From CAZWCE01 sp964632505 (GTDB taxonomy: Bacteria > Planctomycetota > Planctomycetia > Pirellulales > Thermoguttaceae): a stretch of DNA of 6,699 nucleotides. Made by a program: the position numbers and the translations under genes. The stretch covers positions 1 through 6,699 of the forward strand of contig CAZWCE010000054.1 in the NCBI GenBank assembly GCA_964632505.1, read 5' to 3'. Positions within the stretch are counted from its first letter, which is position 1; the number at the start of each line of letters is the position of its first letter. Of this stretch, positions 1 to 6,451 are shown piece after piece. The notes below the pieces were generated by a model, which was not told the DNA's origin, ran no database searches, and saw only the letters and a program-made list of their open reading frames with translations.

Positions 1-44
1 ATTTCCACGAACGGTTCACTGTTTCCGGCAATTAGAATTCTCAT
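1..44 (-). CDS. 5' end of a divergent gene, receiver-like N-terminus (partial)
   Basis: Only the first 14 codons are inside the window, reading MRILIAGNSEPFVE on the minus strand from an ATG at 44-42. The support is the ribosome binding site: GGAAGGA lies directly upstream, with 6 bases between AAGGA and the ATG. A hydrophobic strand right after the start (RILIA) followed by small and acidic residues is how CheY-like receiver domains begin, commonly as MRILIADDSE. Here the usual acidic pair would be Gly-Asn, so if it is a receiver it may be atypical. The gene is transcribed away from the signalling operon, so the 45-399 gap would be a shared divergent control region. The function is inferred from very few residues; that a gene starts here is more secure than its family. 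Confidence 0.5.
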   Translation of the reverse strand, partial: MRILIAGNSEPFVE

Positions 45-50
45 CTCATT

Positions 51-57
51 TCCTTCC
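51..57 (-). promoter_or_regulatory. Ribosome binding site of the divergent gene
   Basis: The minus strand reads GGAAGGA here, ending 6 bases before the ATG at 44. A second ATG at 49-47 is out of frame and hits a stop at the next codon but one, so the start at 44 is preferred. Confidence 0.55.
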
Positions 58-209
58 TTCCGTTGGTGTTTTTGCGATGTCCGTCACGGCTTTCTGTTCG
101 CCGGTTCTTTTGCAAGTCATTACAAAACAACGATTTGTGCCATTTTCCGGATTTCTCGTATCGGACAGCTCCGGACAACGTCGTCGGCATGTTGCCTCTT
201 ATGGGGGTT

Positions 210-237
210 ATTATGCCACCTGAAAAAAAAGAAACAA
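210..237 (-). promoter_or_regulatory. Candidate promoter for the divergent gene
   Basis: On the minus strand, TTGTTT (237-232) and CATAAT (215-210) are separated by 16 bases. The -10-like hexamer matches TATAAT at five of six positions and is preceded by TGG, giving an extended -10. The spacer contains a run of eight T on this strand. A start of transcription near 203 would leave a leader of about 160 bases before the ATG at 44. This is a pattern match only, and the -35 element is poor. Confidence 0.3.
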
Positions 238-260
238 TCGAGGGAATCACCATTTCAGAC

Positions 261-281
261 ATGGCGGAATCCGCCATTTTT
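261..281 (+). terminator. Terminator-like hairpin upstream of the operon
   Basis: ATGGCGG (261-267) and CCGCCAT (271-277) form a perfect 7-bp stem around an AAT triloop. They are followed by four more T (278-281), so the 3' arm runs into five consecutive T. That is the shape of a rho-independent terminator for rightward transcription. There is no recognisable + strand gene to its left, so it would either end a short rightward transcript or insulate the operon. It lies upstream of the candidate operon promoter at 314-342. On the minus strand no T run follows the stem. Confidence 0.45.
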
Positions 282-313
282 CCCCAATCAGGGGGCCATC
301 GACGGGGAAATGG

Positions 314-342
314 TTGTGGATTCCACTGTATTGATCTAAAAT
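314..342 (+). promoter_or_regulatory. Candidate sigma70-type promoter of the three-gene operon
   Basis: TTGTGG (314-319) and TAAAAT (337-342) are separated by exactly 17 bases. The -10 matches consensus at five of six positions and the -35 at three of six. Transcription would begin near 349, giving a leader of about 50 bases before the ATG at 400. It sits just downstream of the terminator-like hairpin, which is a sensible layout, but the assignment rests on pattern alone. Confidence 0.3.
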
Positions 343-399
343 CTGAGCATTCGCACAAAGCAATCTTTTCTCGAAGGAATTGATTCCCGAAAGGCCGAA

Positions 400-3300
400 A
401 TGTCCAAAAAGCAAAAGCCTCGACAAGACGAGACGAAGCCGAACGCCTCGGAGCGGGAAGAGAACCGTCCCACCGACGACTCGTCGACGGAGGAGAACGC
501 CCCGACGGCGGAGCAGACGGAGACCGCGGAAAAAGAGGCGGACACCGCACCGGAGGACCCCGACTCGGAGAAAAGCGGCGAACGTCCCTTTCCGATCGTC
601 GGCATCGGCGCGTCGGCGGGCGGGTTCGAGGCGATCCTCGAATTCCTCGAAGCGATGCCGCCGGAAAACGGCATGGCGCTGGTGGTGGTCATGCACCAGC
701 ATCCGGAGCACACGAGCATGCTCCCCGACCTTTTCGGCAAGCACACCAGCATCCCGGTGCAAGAGGTGGAAGACGGGGTGACGGTCGAGCCGGACCATCT
801 CTATCTAGTCCCGCCGGGCAAACAGCTCGCGATGATCGGCGGCAAGCTGCAGACGATGGATCCGGAGGGGAAGGGGTCGCCCCATTTGCCGATCGACTAT
901 TTCTTACGCTCCCTGGCGGCGGATCAGCAGGAGCGGGCGATCGGGATCATTCTCTCCGGCACGGGAACCGACGGGACGCAGGGTATTCGGGAGATCAAGG
1001 CCCATTCCGGCATGGCGATGGCGGAGAAGCCGGAAGTGGCGAAATACGCCGGAATGCCCGCCAGTGCAATCGCGACCGGTTGCGTCGATTACGTGCTTCC
1101 GCCCGACGAGATGCCCCGGCAGTTGATCGAGTACGTTCGGGGGCCGTACCTGCAGGGCCGCGAGGTGGCGGAATTTTTCCCGTCGTTTCCCACCGAATCG
1201 ATGCAGAAGGTCTTCGTGCTGCTGCGGAACGAGACCGGGCACGATTTTTCCAGCTACAAAGAGAATACATTGCGGCGGCGGATCGAGCGTCGGATGAACG
1301 TCCATCAGATCGAGCATCCGAATCTGTACGTCGGTTACCTACAGGAGAATCCGGAGGAGATCCAACACTTATTCCAGGAGCTGTTGATCAGCGTGACGAG
1401 TTTTTTCCGCGACCCGGTGGCGTGGGAAGCACTGGAGGAGGAGATCGATCGGCTGCTCGACCATCGGCGAGACGCGACGTTGATCCGCGCCTGGGTCCCC
1501 GGCTGCGCGACGGGAGAAGAGGCGTACAGCTTGGCGATTTTGCTGCATGAGCGTCTCGAGAAGCGGCCACAGCGTCCGGCGGTGCAGATTTTCGGTACCG
1601 ATCTCGATGCCAAGGCGATCGATATCGCACGAACGGGAGAGTATCCGGAGGGGATCCGGGCGGATGTCTCCGAAGCGCGGCTGCGGCGCTATTTTCACCG
1701 CGTCGAGCACGGCTTTGCCGTCGAGAAAGAGGTCCGGGAGATGGTGGTCTTCGCGCCGCACAATCTGATCAAGGATCCTCCCTTCACGGACATGGATATT
1801 CTGACTTGTCGGAATCTGCTCATCTATTTGCGTTCCGAACTCAAGAAGAAACTGCTTCCGCTGTTCCGGTACGCCCTGAAACCGAAGGGGGTTCTTTTTT
1901 TGGGCCCTTCCGAATCGGTCGGTTTGTTCGAGGAGATGTTCGAAGTCCGCGACAAACGATGGAAGATCTACCAGAGCCGGAAAGAGCAGTCCGACTCCTT
2001 CGAGTTGCCGGAATTGCCGGAGAATTTTTCCGGCCAGAAGCGCGGGGAGGATTCTCGTCGTCGGCGGAGCGAGTCGGAGAAAAACGAACCTTCGTTGACG
2101 CCGTCGATCGAACGGCTCCTGCTGGATCAGTTCACGCCGGCGAGTGTGGTGGTGGACGAGGAGGGCGAGATCGTGCATATCCACGGTCGGACGGGGCGGT
2201 ATCTGGAACCGGCACCGGGACGTCCCCGTCATCAGTTGGTGGAAATGGCCCGCGAAGGGCTGAAAATCGAACTGGCCGATGCCTTGTGGGAGTGCCGACG
2301 GACGGAGCGGATGGTGCTGCGGGAAAAGGTCGGCGTGAAGACGAACGGGGATGAGATACATATCCAGTTGCAGGTCCGGAAACTCCGGGATCCGGAACCG
2401 GTGCGGGGGCTGTTTCTGGTGACGTTTCGGCCGATCCCCCCGCCGCTGGTGGAAGCGGAGGAGGATCTGCCCGAGGAAGGGGATTCCGAAACGAACCGGC
2501 GCGTGGCCCGGTTGGAGCGGGAGCTGGAGTTCACCAAGGCTTCGCACCAGACCACACTCGAAGAACTGGAGACCTCGAACGAGGAGCTGAAGTCGACCAA
2601 CGAAGAGTTGCAATCGACCAACGAGGAACTCCAGAGCACCAACGAAGAACTGGAGACGTCGAAGGAGGAGCTGCAATCGCTCAACGAGGAGCTTTCCACG
2701 GTCAACCACGAGTTGCAATCGAAGGTAGAGGAGCTTTCACGATCGAACGACGATATGCAGAATCTGCTCAACAGCACCGACATCGCGACGGTCTTTCTCG
2801 ACAACGATCTGGTCATCCAACGATACACCGAACAGGCGACCGATCTGGTCAAGCTCCGGCCGTCGGACATCGGGCGGCCCTTGTCCGAATTGGCGACGAA
2901 TCTGCAGTACAAGAGGATTGCCGAGGATTGCCGGAAGGTGCTCAAGACGCTCGTCTACCGGCAGAAGGAAGTGCTCACGCTCCAGGGGAAGTGGTACCTG
3001 ATGCGGATCCTCCCCTACCGGACTTCGAAAAACGTGATCAAGGGGGTGGTGCTGACGTTCGTGAGCATCAATCGGCTGAAGGAGATCGAGAAGGCGGGCG
3101 AGCTGGGGCGCAGCTATTTCGAGAACATTGTCGACACGCTCCGGACGCCGATTCTGGTGCTCAACGGCGACCTTCGGGTGATTTCGGCGAACCGGGCGTT
3201 CTACCGGGAATTTCCATTCGGCGAAAAGCAGACCGAGGGGGCGCTGATCTACCGGCTCGGCAGCGGACAGTGGGACGAGAAGAAACTCCGCAAACTGCTC

Positions 3301-3471
3301 GAAGAGATTCTCCCGGAGGACAACGTTTTCGAAGGGTATGAGTTGGAAGCGGTCTTCCCGAACCTTGGTCGTCGGAATTTTTTACTGAACGGCCGGCGGC
3401 TGGAACAATCGGAGGAGAAGGAGGAGATGATCCTCCTGGTCCTGGAGGATGTGACCGAGGCGCCAGAATGA
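400..3471 (+). CDS. CheB-CheR-PAS fusion protein (REC-less methylesterase / methyltransferase hybrid)
   Basis: This is a 1023-residue soluble protein joining the two enzymes that set glutamate methylation on chemoreceptors. Residues 1-62 are a hydrophilic, acidic tail. CheB methylesterase spans about 63-245, with Ser72 in GIGASAGG, His99 and Asp191 in SGTGTDGTQG as the likely triad; the usual receiver domain is absent. CheR methyltransferase spans about 255-525: a basic N-terminal helix (LRRRIERRM), the SAM loop WVPGCATGEEAYS (365-377), GTDLDAKAIDIA (399-410) and CRNLLIYL (470-477). A PAS-like segment (about 565-680), a heptad coiled coil (about 700-785) and two PAS domains (about 785-895 and 903-1018) follow. 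There is no histidine-kinase domain and no membrane segment. GAAAGG lies 5 bases before the ATG. The kinase gene follows after 93 bases. Family knowledge ties such hybrids to sensory adaptation; the true methylation target is not shown here. Confidence 0.93.
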   Translation: MSKKQKPRQDETKPNASEREENRPTDDSSTEENAPTAEQTETAEKEADTAPEDPDSEKSGERPFPIVGIGASAGGFEAILEFLEAMPPENGMALVVVMHQHPEHTSMLPDLFGKHTSIPVQEVEDGVTVEPDHLYLVPPGKQLAMIGGKLQTMDPEGKGSPHLPIDYFLRSLAADQQERAIGIILSGTGTDGTQGIREIKAHSGMAMAEKPEVAKYAGMPASAIATGCVDYVLPPDEMPRQLIEYVRGPYLQGREVAEFFPSFPTESMQKVFVLLRNETGHDFSSYKENTLRRRIERRMNVHQIEHPNLYVGYLQENPEEIQHLFQELLISVTSFFRDPVAWEALEEEIDRLLDHRRDATLIRAWVPGCATGEEAYSLAILLHERLEKRPQRPAVQIFGTDLDAKAIDIARTGEYPEGIRADVSEARLRRYFHRVEHGFAVEKEVREMVVFAPHNLIKDPPFTDMDILTCRNLLIYLRSELKKKLLPLFRYALKPKGVLFLGPSESVGLFEEMFEVRDKRWKIYQSRKEQSDSFELPELPENFSGQKRGEDSRRRRSESEKNEPSLTPSIERLLLDQFTPASVVVDEEGEIVHIHGRTGRYLEPAPGRPRHQLVEMAREGLKIELADALWECRRTERMVLREKVGVKTNGDEIHIQLQVRKLRDPEPVRGLFLVTFRPIPPPLVEAEEDLPEEGDSETNRRVARLERELEFTKASHQTTLEELETSNEELKSTNEELQSTNEELQSTNEELETSKEELQSLNEELSTVNHELQSKVEELSRSNDDMQNLLNSTDIATVFLDNDLVIQRYTEQATDLVKLRPSDIGRPLSELATNLQYKRIAEDCRKVLKTLVYRQKEVLTLQGKWYLMRILPYRTSKNVIKGVVLTFVSINRLKEIEKAGELGRSYFENIVDTLRTPILVLNGDLRVISANRAFYREFPFGEKQTEGALIYRLGSGQWDEKKLRKLLEEILPEDNVFEGYELEAVFPNLGRRNFLLNGRRLEQSEEKEEMILLVLEDVTEAPE
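2560..2740 (+). repeat. Heptad-encoding repeat (coiled coil of the fusion protein)
   Basis: About 60 codons encode successive heptads of the type STNEELQ (for example residues 731-744, then 745-766 with ETS/EEL variants). The 21-base units differ at synonymous positions (gaagagttg, gaggaactc, gaagaactg), so the protein pattern is kept by selection rather than by recent duplication of DNA. Such Asn/Glu/Leu heptads between CheR and PAS are typical of this family and are expected to form a parallel coiled coil that dimerises the protein and passes signals between domains. Confidence 0.75.
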
Positions 3472-3493
3472 ATCGGAGGCGGAAACTCCGTGG

Positions 3494-3522
3494 GAAAAAC
3501 AAAATAGGACGAAAAACAATAG
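3494..3522 (+). repeat. A-rich imperfect direct repeat in the gap between genes 1 and 2
   Basis: GAAAAACAAAATAG (3494-3507) is followed by GAAAAACAATAG (3511-3522), which is the same sequence less two A. It lies in the 93-base gap between the stop of the fusion protein and the kinase start. The gap also has a weak 5-bp hairpin (3474-3490) without a T run, so no terminator is evident and read-through is likely. The role of the A-rich pair is unknown. Confidence 0.35.
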
Positions 3523-3550
3523 AGATCCGTCGGCCGAACGGCGCGACGTA

Positions 3551-3556
3551 AAGAGG
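3551..3556 (+). promoter_or_regulatory. Ribosome binding site of the histidine kinase gene
   Basis: AAGAGG lies 8 bases before the ATG at 3565 and supports that start. Confidence 0.55.
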
Positions 3557-3564
3557 AATCGAGC

Positions 3565-5280
3565 ATGGCCGAAAAAGAACCGTATGAACATTTGCACTTT
3601 AGAAGTTCGCTTCGCGCGCGGGCGCAAAATCTCGCCAGGCGAACGGGGGCGGATGTCTCGCGGATGGACATCGAGGAGCTGAAGCGGTTGGTCTACGAGC
3701 TGGAGGTGCACCAGATCGAGCTGGAACTGCAATCGACGGAACTTCGCGAGTCGCAACTGGAGCTGGCCAAGGCGCGGGACCGATATGCCGATCTCTACGA
3801 ATTCGCGCCGGTCGGCTATTTGTCGGTGGCCCCCGACGGGAAGGTGCTCTCGGCGAACCTCACCGCGGCGAAGCTGCTGGCCCAAACGCGGCAGGAAATC
3901 GTGCAGGGAAAGCTGACCGACCTGGTGGCGCCCCAGTCGCAGGACACCCTCTACCACGCCTGGAACGAGGCGAAGGAGGATCTTATGAATGTGACCTGCG
4001 AAGTGGAGATGCTGCGGGGCAACTTGCCGGAGATCGATTTGCAGCTCGATTTGATGCCGCATGAGAATCGCGCCGAGGTCTCGCCGGAAGGGTCGTACTC
4101 GGAAATGCGCGTGACGATGACCGACATTTCCCAGAAAAAGAGGGCGGAGCGGAATCTGGCGGAATTGAACGCGAAGCTGGAGCAGGAGGTGGAACTTCGC
4201 TCGGCGGCGGCGCTGGAACGGGAGCAGCGATTGCAGTCGATTCTGGATACCGCGGGCGACGCGATTCTGAATTTCGACGACCGGGGGAACATCTGGGAGG
4301 TGAACCTGGAGGCCGTGCGGATGTTCGGGTACGCGAAGGAGGAGCTGCTCGGCGAGAACGTGACCCGGCTGATTCCGCCGAGCTATCGCGAGGAGTATGC
4401 GCGGTGCTTCCGGGAATATTTGGAGACGGGCGATTCGGTCGTCCACGGCGGGGGATACGAGATACTCGCCCAACGCAAGGACGGTGGGAACTTTCCGGTG
4501 GAATTTTCGATCAGCGAGGTGGACCATTCGCGCCTTTTCACCGGCATCATGCGGGATGTGACGCGCCGCAAGGATCTGGAGAAAGAGGTGATGGAGGCTT
4601 CGGCGGCCGAGGCGCGGCGGATCGGCCACGAACTGCACGAAGGATTCCAACAGGAAATGGTGGCACTGGAATTGCTCGCTTGCACCATGGGGGAACAGAT
4701 GAACAATATTGCCCGCATGCATCAAGATGATGATAATGTGTGTGAGGTGGAGAAATCGACGTTCGCCTCGTTTCGCGAGACCAGCGAGACGCTGTGCTCC
4801 AAGCTGTCGGAGTTGAACCGGCGATTGCGGAAACTGGCCCGGGGCATCATGCCGGTTCAGATCGAAGCGCAAGGTCTGCAGACGGCGCTGGAGGAACTGG
4901 CCGCCGCGACCGATGCACTGCCGGAGGTCGACTGCCGCTTCGAATCGCCCGAGAAGGTGGAACTGAGCGACAACGCGGTGGCGACGCATATGTACCGGAT
5001 CGCCCAGGAGGCGGTCACCAACGCGATTCGCCACAGCGGTTCGCCGGAGCTCCGCATCTCTCTGAGCGAAGAGGCGGACAAGCTGGTGATGGAGGTGGAG
5101 GACCAGGGCGGGGGCTTCGATCTCCATGAAGCGATCCACCGCGAAGACGCCGGGCTGGGGCTCCGCGCCATGGAGTACCGGGCGAGCCTGATCGGCGCGA
5201 CGTTGAACATCATCACGAGGATCGATGACGGCGCGTTGATCCGTTGCACACTCATTAAAAAGGGCGAGGCGAATGCATGA
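3565..5280 (+). CDS. Soluble PAS-PAS sensor histidine kinase (HisKA_3 / NarX-like)
   Basis: A 571-residue cytoplasmic two-component kinase. An N-terminal helix carries the motif YELEVHQIELELQ (44-56), usual before PAS domains of this group. PAS 1 spans about 71-190 (FAPVGYLSV, ending MTDIS), then a coiled linker, then PAS 2 about 221-335 (SILDTAGDAIL, ending MRDVTRRK). The HisKA_3 box reads RRIGHELHEGFQQ (351-363), with His358 the expected phospho-acceptor, followed by Glu rather than the commoner Asp. The HATPase has its N box at EAVTNAIRH (482-490, Asn486), a G1 box EDQGGGFD (512-519) and a G2 box GLGLRAME (530-537). There are no membrane segments, so the signal is cytosolic or comes from a partner such as the upstream CheB-CheR-PAS protein. 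The stop overlaps the next gene by 8 bases, which marks its probable partner. The ligand of the PAS domains cannot be told from sequence. Confidence 0.93.
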   Translation: MAEKEPYEHLHFRSSLRARAQNLARRTGADVSRMDIEELKRLVYELEVHQIELELQSTELRESQLELAKARDRYADLYEFAPVGYLSVAPDGKVLSANLTAAKLLAQTRQEIVQGKLTDLVAPQSQDTLYHAWNEAKEDLMNVTCEVEMLRGNLPEIDLQLDLMPHENRAEVSPEGSYSEMRVTMTDISQKKRAERNLAELNAKLEQEVELRSAAALEREQRLQSILDTAGDAILNFDDRGNIWEVNLEAVRMFGYAKEELLGENVTRLIPPSYREEYARCFREYLETGDSVVHGGGYEILAQRKDGGNFPVEFSISEVDHSRLFTGIMRDVTRRKDLEKEVMEASAAEARRIGHELHEGFQQEMVALELLACTMGEQMNNIARMHQDDDNVCEVEKSTFASFRETSETLCSKLSELNRRLRKLARGIMPVQIEAQGLQTALEELAAATDALPEVDCRFESPEKVELSDNAVATHMYRIAQEAVTNAIRHSGSPELRISLSEEADKLVMEVEDQGGGFDLHEAIHREDAGLGLRAMEYRASLIGATLNIITRIDDGALIRCTLIKKGEANA

Positions 5281-5932
5281 GAGTCAAGCGACGGCGAGAA
5301 TACTTCTCGTCGACGATCACCCACTTCTCCGGGAAGGGCTGGCGATGCGTCTCTCGATGCAATCGGGCCTGGAGATTTGCGGCGAGGCGGCTTCCGAAGA
5401 GGAGGGCTTGGCACGGGTGAAGGAGTTGGAGCCGGATCTGATGGTGGTCGACATCGCGCTGAAGAGCGGCAACGGGATCGAGCTGATCAAGCAGGTGAAG
5501 TCGCGTTTCCCCAAGGTGAAGATGCTGGTGGTCTCCTGTTATGATGAATCGCTTTACGCCGAACGGGCCCTGCACGCCGGGGCGCTGGGGTATCTGAACA
5601 AGCAGGAGACGAACGAGAAGGTGGTCGACGCGGTTCGGTCGGTTTTGGCGGGAGAGCGTTTCGTCAGCGAGAAGATCATGCAGCGGCTGGTCTCGCAGGC
5701 GCTCGGCGACGAGCAAGGTGCCGGCGACCCGGTGGAGCAGTTGAGCGATCGGGAACTCGAGATTTTTCGACTCATCGGCCAAGGGAAGAGCACCCGGGCG
5801 ATTGCCGATGAACTCTTCCTGAGTTCGCATACCATCGACACGCATCGGGAGAATATCAAACGGAAGCTGAACATCGCCGGCGCGTCGGAGCTGAACCGAT
5901 TGGCGATACAATGGCTTATTGAAAACAGTTGA
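5273..5932 (+). CDS. NarL/FixJ-family response regulator with LuxR-type HTH
   Basis: A 219-residue DNA-binding response regulator. The receiver domain (about 8-125) has the acidic pair Asp14-Asp15, phospho-acceptor Asp60 in MVVDIALKSGNG, Ser88 in the Thr/Ser position, Tyr95 as the nearby aromatic and Lys110 in GYLNK, so all switch residues are present. The LuxR/GerE helix-turn-helix lies at about 156-215 (LSDRELEIFRLIGQGKS, then SSHTIDTHRENIKRKLN). The ATG at 5273 is read from inside the kinase gene, with AAGGG (5260-5264) 8 bases upstream, and the ATGCATGA overlap suggests translational coupling. The kinase next door is of the class that normally pairs with NarL-type regulators, so phosphotransfer between them is the expected mechanism. 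The target promoters are unknown. No strong terminator follows within 300 bases. Confidence 0.95.
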   Translation: MHESQATARILLVDDHPLLREGLAMRLSMQSGLEICGEAASEEEGLARVKELEPDLMVVDIALKSGNGIELIKQVKSRFPKVKMLVVSCYDESLYAERALHAGALGYLNKQETNEKVVDAVRSVLAGERFVSEKIMQRLVSQALGDEQGAGDPVEQLSDRELEIFRLIGQGKSTRAIADELFLSSHTIDTHRENIKRKLNIAGASELNRLAIQWLIENS

Positions 5933-5982
5933 CGCCACTGAATGGGTCGGACCTTACCGACGCCATCTTGCAGCCATAAATC

Positions 5983-6003
5983 GCCAAAACATGGCCAAAA
6001 CAT
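5983..6003 (+). repeat. Short near-tandem direct repeat GCCAAAACAT
   Basis: GCCAAAACAT occurs at 5983-5992 and again at 5994-6003, separated by one G, which gives an 11-base period (about one helical turn). It lies about 50 bases past the response-regulator stop. It could be a protein-binding site or a chance duplication; nothing else points to a function. Confidence 0.35.
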
Positions 6004-6221
6004 ACTCTTTCCAAAAGGTGCTCTCTATGGTGCTTTGGGATGCGGAAATCGCTTGCTTTTCATAAGTGGGTGGTGAACAGGATGGTGTCATGCGATGCGG
6101 TCTGATTTGTTGAGATTTGCGGTGAATTGGATTGCGTCGCCGATTGGACGTTTTGCGCAAGTGGCCATTTGTCAAAGCGTTGCGGCGAGAGGGAAGGGGG
6201 TAAACCGCTTGGGCGCAAGAG

Positions 6222-6242
6222 GATGCGCCTCGGGTGCGCATC
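6222..6242. other. Perfect 7-bp stem-loop next to the tRNA fragment
   Basis: GATGCGC (6222-6228) and GCGCATC (6236-6242) pair perfectly around a 7-base loop. It lies 20 bases beyond the 3' end of the minus-strand tRNA fragment, after a pyrimidine-rich stretch, where a tRNA terminator could be expected. However, no T run follows the stem on either strand, so a terminator role is only a possibility. Confidence 0.3.
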
Positions 6243-6262
6243 GCAAGAAAGGAAGAAAAGAA

Positions 6263-6304
6263 TAGGCCCGGTAGGACTTGAACCCACGACCAAGGGATTA
6301 TGAG
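6263..6304 (-). pseudogene. 3' half of a tRNA-Met(CAU) gene, truncated at the anticodon loop
   Basis: Read on the minus strand from 6304 down, the pieces fit a tRNA exactly. The anticodon loop is CTCATAA (6304-6298) with anticodon CAT at 6302-6300. Then come the anticodon-stem 3' strand TCCCT (6297-6293), a variable loop TGGTC, T-stem GTGGG (6287-6283), T-loop TTCAAGT (6282-6276) and T-stem CCTAC (6275-6271), which pair over five positions with one G-U. The acceptor 3' strand is CGGGCCT (6270-6264) and the discriminator is A (6263). No CCA is encoded. The 5' half is missing: the bases before the loop (TCAGT) cannot pair with TCCCT, and no AGGCCCG acceptor strand occurs to the right within the window. 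A clean break at the anticodon loop is typical of tRNA attachment sites used by tyrosine integrases, so this is probably an att scar. Identity as initiator or elongator methionine tRNA is not settled. Confidence 0.8.
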
Positions 6305-6425
6305 ACTGATGACGCAATCGCCCGATCTCTCGACCCGTTCGGAGCTTATCCGATCATAAATCCCAAGAGGTGACCACAGGGGTGAGCGCCGATCTGCTAC
6401 CATTTGCAAGTATTTGGTGTGGTGG

Positions 6426-6451
6426 CAATGTCCGCTTACGGGCATTGTTTT
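6426..6451 (+). terminator. Rho-independent terminator-like hairpin
   Basis: CAATGTCCG (6426-6434) pairs with CGGGCATTG (6439-6447) over nine positions, one of them a U-G wobble, around a CTTA tetraloop, and TTTT follows at 6448-6451. It would stop rightward transcription, for example read-through from the signalling operon about 500 bases upstream. On the minus strand no T run follows the stem. The same bases also contain a well-placed minus-strand start (GGGAGGTG, 6 bases, then ATG at 6445), discussed as a finding. Confidence 0.5.

Larger units (their letters stand above)
5933..6262. other. Gene-free stretch downstream of the operon
   Basis: No frame here has a start, ribosome binding site and protein-like composition; the frames that cross it look like chance. 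It contains a weak 5-bp hairpin at 5946-5961 without a T run, a near-tandem 10-base repeat (see separate entry) and a 7-bp hairpin at 6222-6242. Base composition is G/T-rich on the + strand and less GC-rich than the operon. Confidence 0.6.

Noticed and set aside
63..383. + strand frame of 106 codons before the operon
   Set aside because: It starts at a TTG without a ribosome binding site, has no recognisable composition or motif, and runs through the terminator-like hairpin and the candidate promoter. The divergent start at 44 explains the region better.
41..550. Minus-strand frame of 169 codons ending beside the divergent gene start
   Set aside because: It overlaps the start of the well-supported CheB-CheR gene in antisense and its sequence is Arg/Ser/Pro-rich noise.
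1369..2718. Long minus-strand open frame (449 codons) opposite the CheB-CheR gene
   Set aside because: Same reason: it mirrors the coding strand, its repeats are the reverse of the heptad codons, and it has no recognisable protein family.
2560..2740. Possible tandem repeat array or CRISPR-like pattern
   Set aside because: The units are 21-base codon triplets of a coiled-coil heptad inside a gene, with no spacers and synonymous divergence.
3382..5139. Long minus-strand open frame (585 codons) opposite the kinase gene
   Set aside because: It is an antisense shadow of a GC-rich gene. Its translation is full of His, Arg, Leu and Gln without domain motifs, while the + strand frame has complete PAS, HisKA_3 and HATPase motifs.
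6426..6447. Integron attC site
   Set aside because: The stem-loop is short and lacks the paired core sites (GTTRRRY and its complement) and unpaired bulges expected of attC. A T run at the 3' side fits a terminator better.
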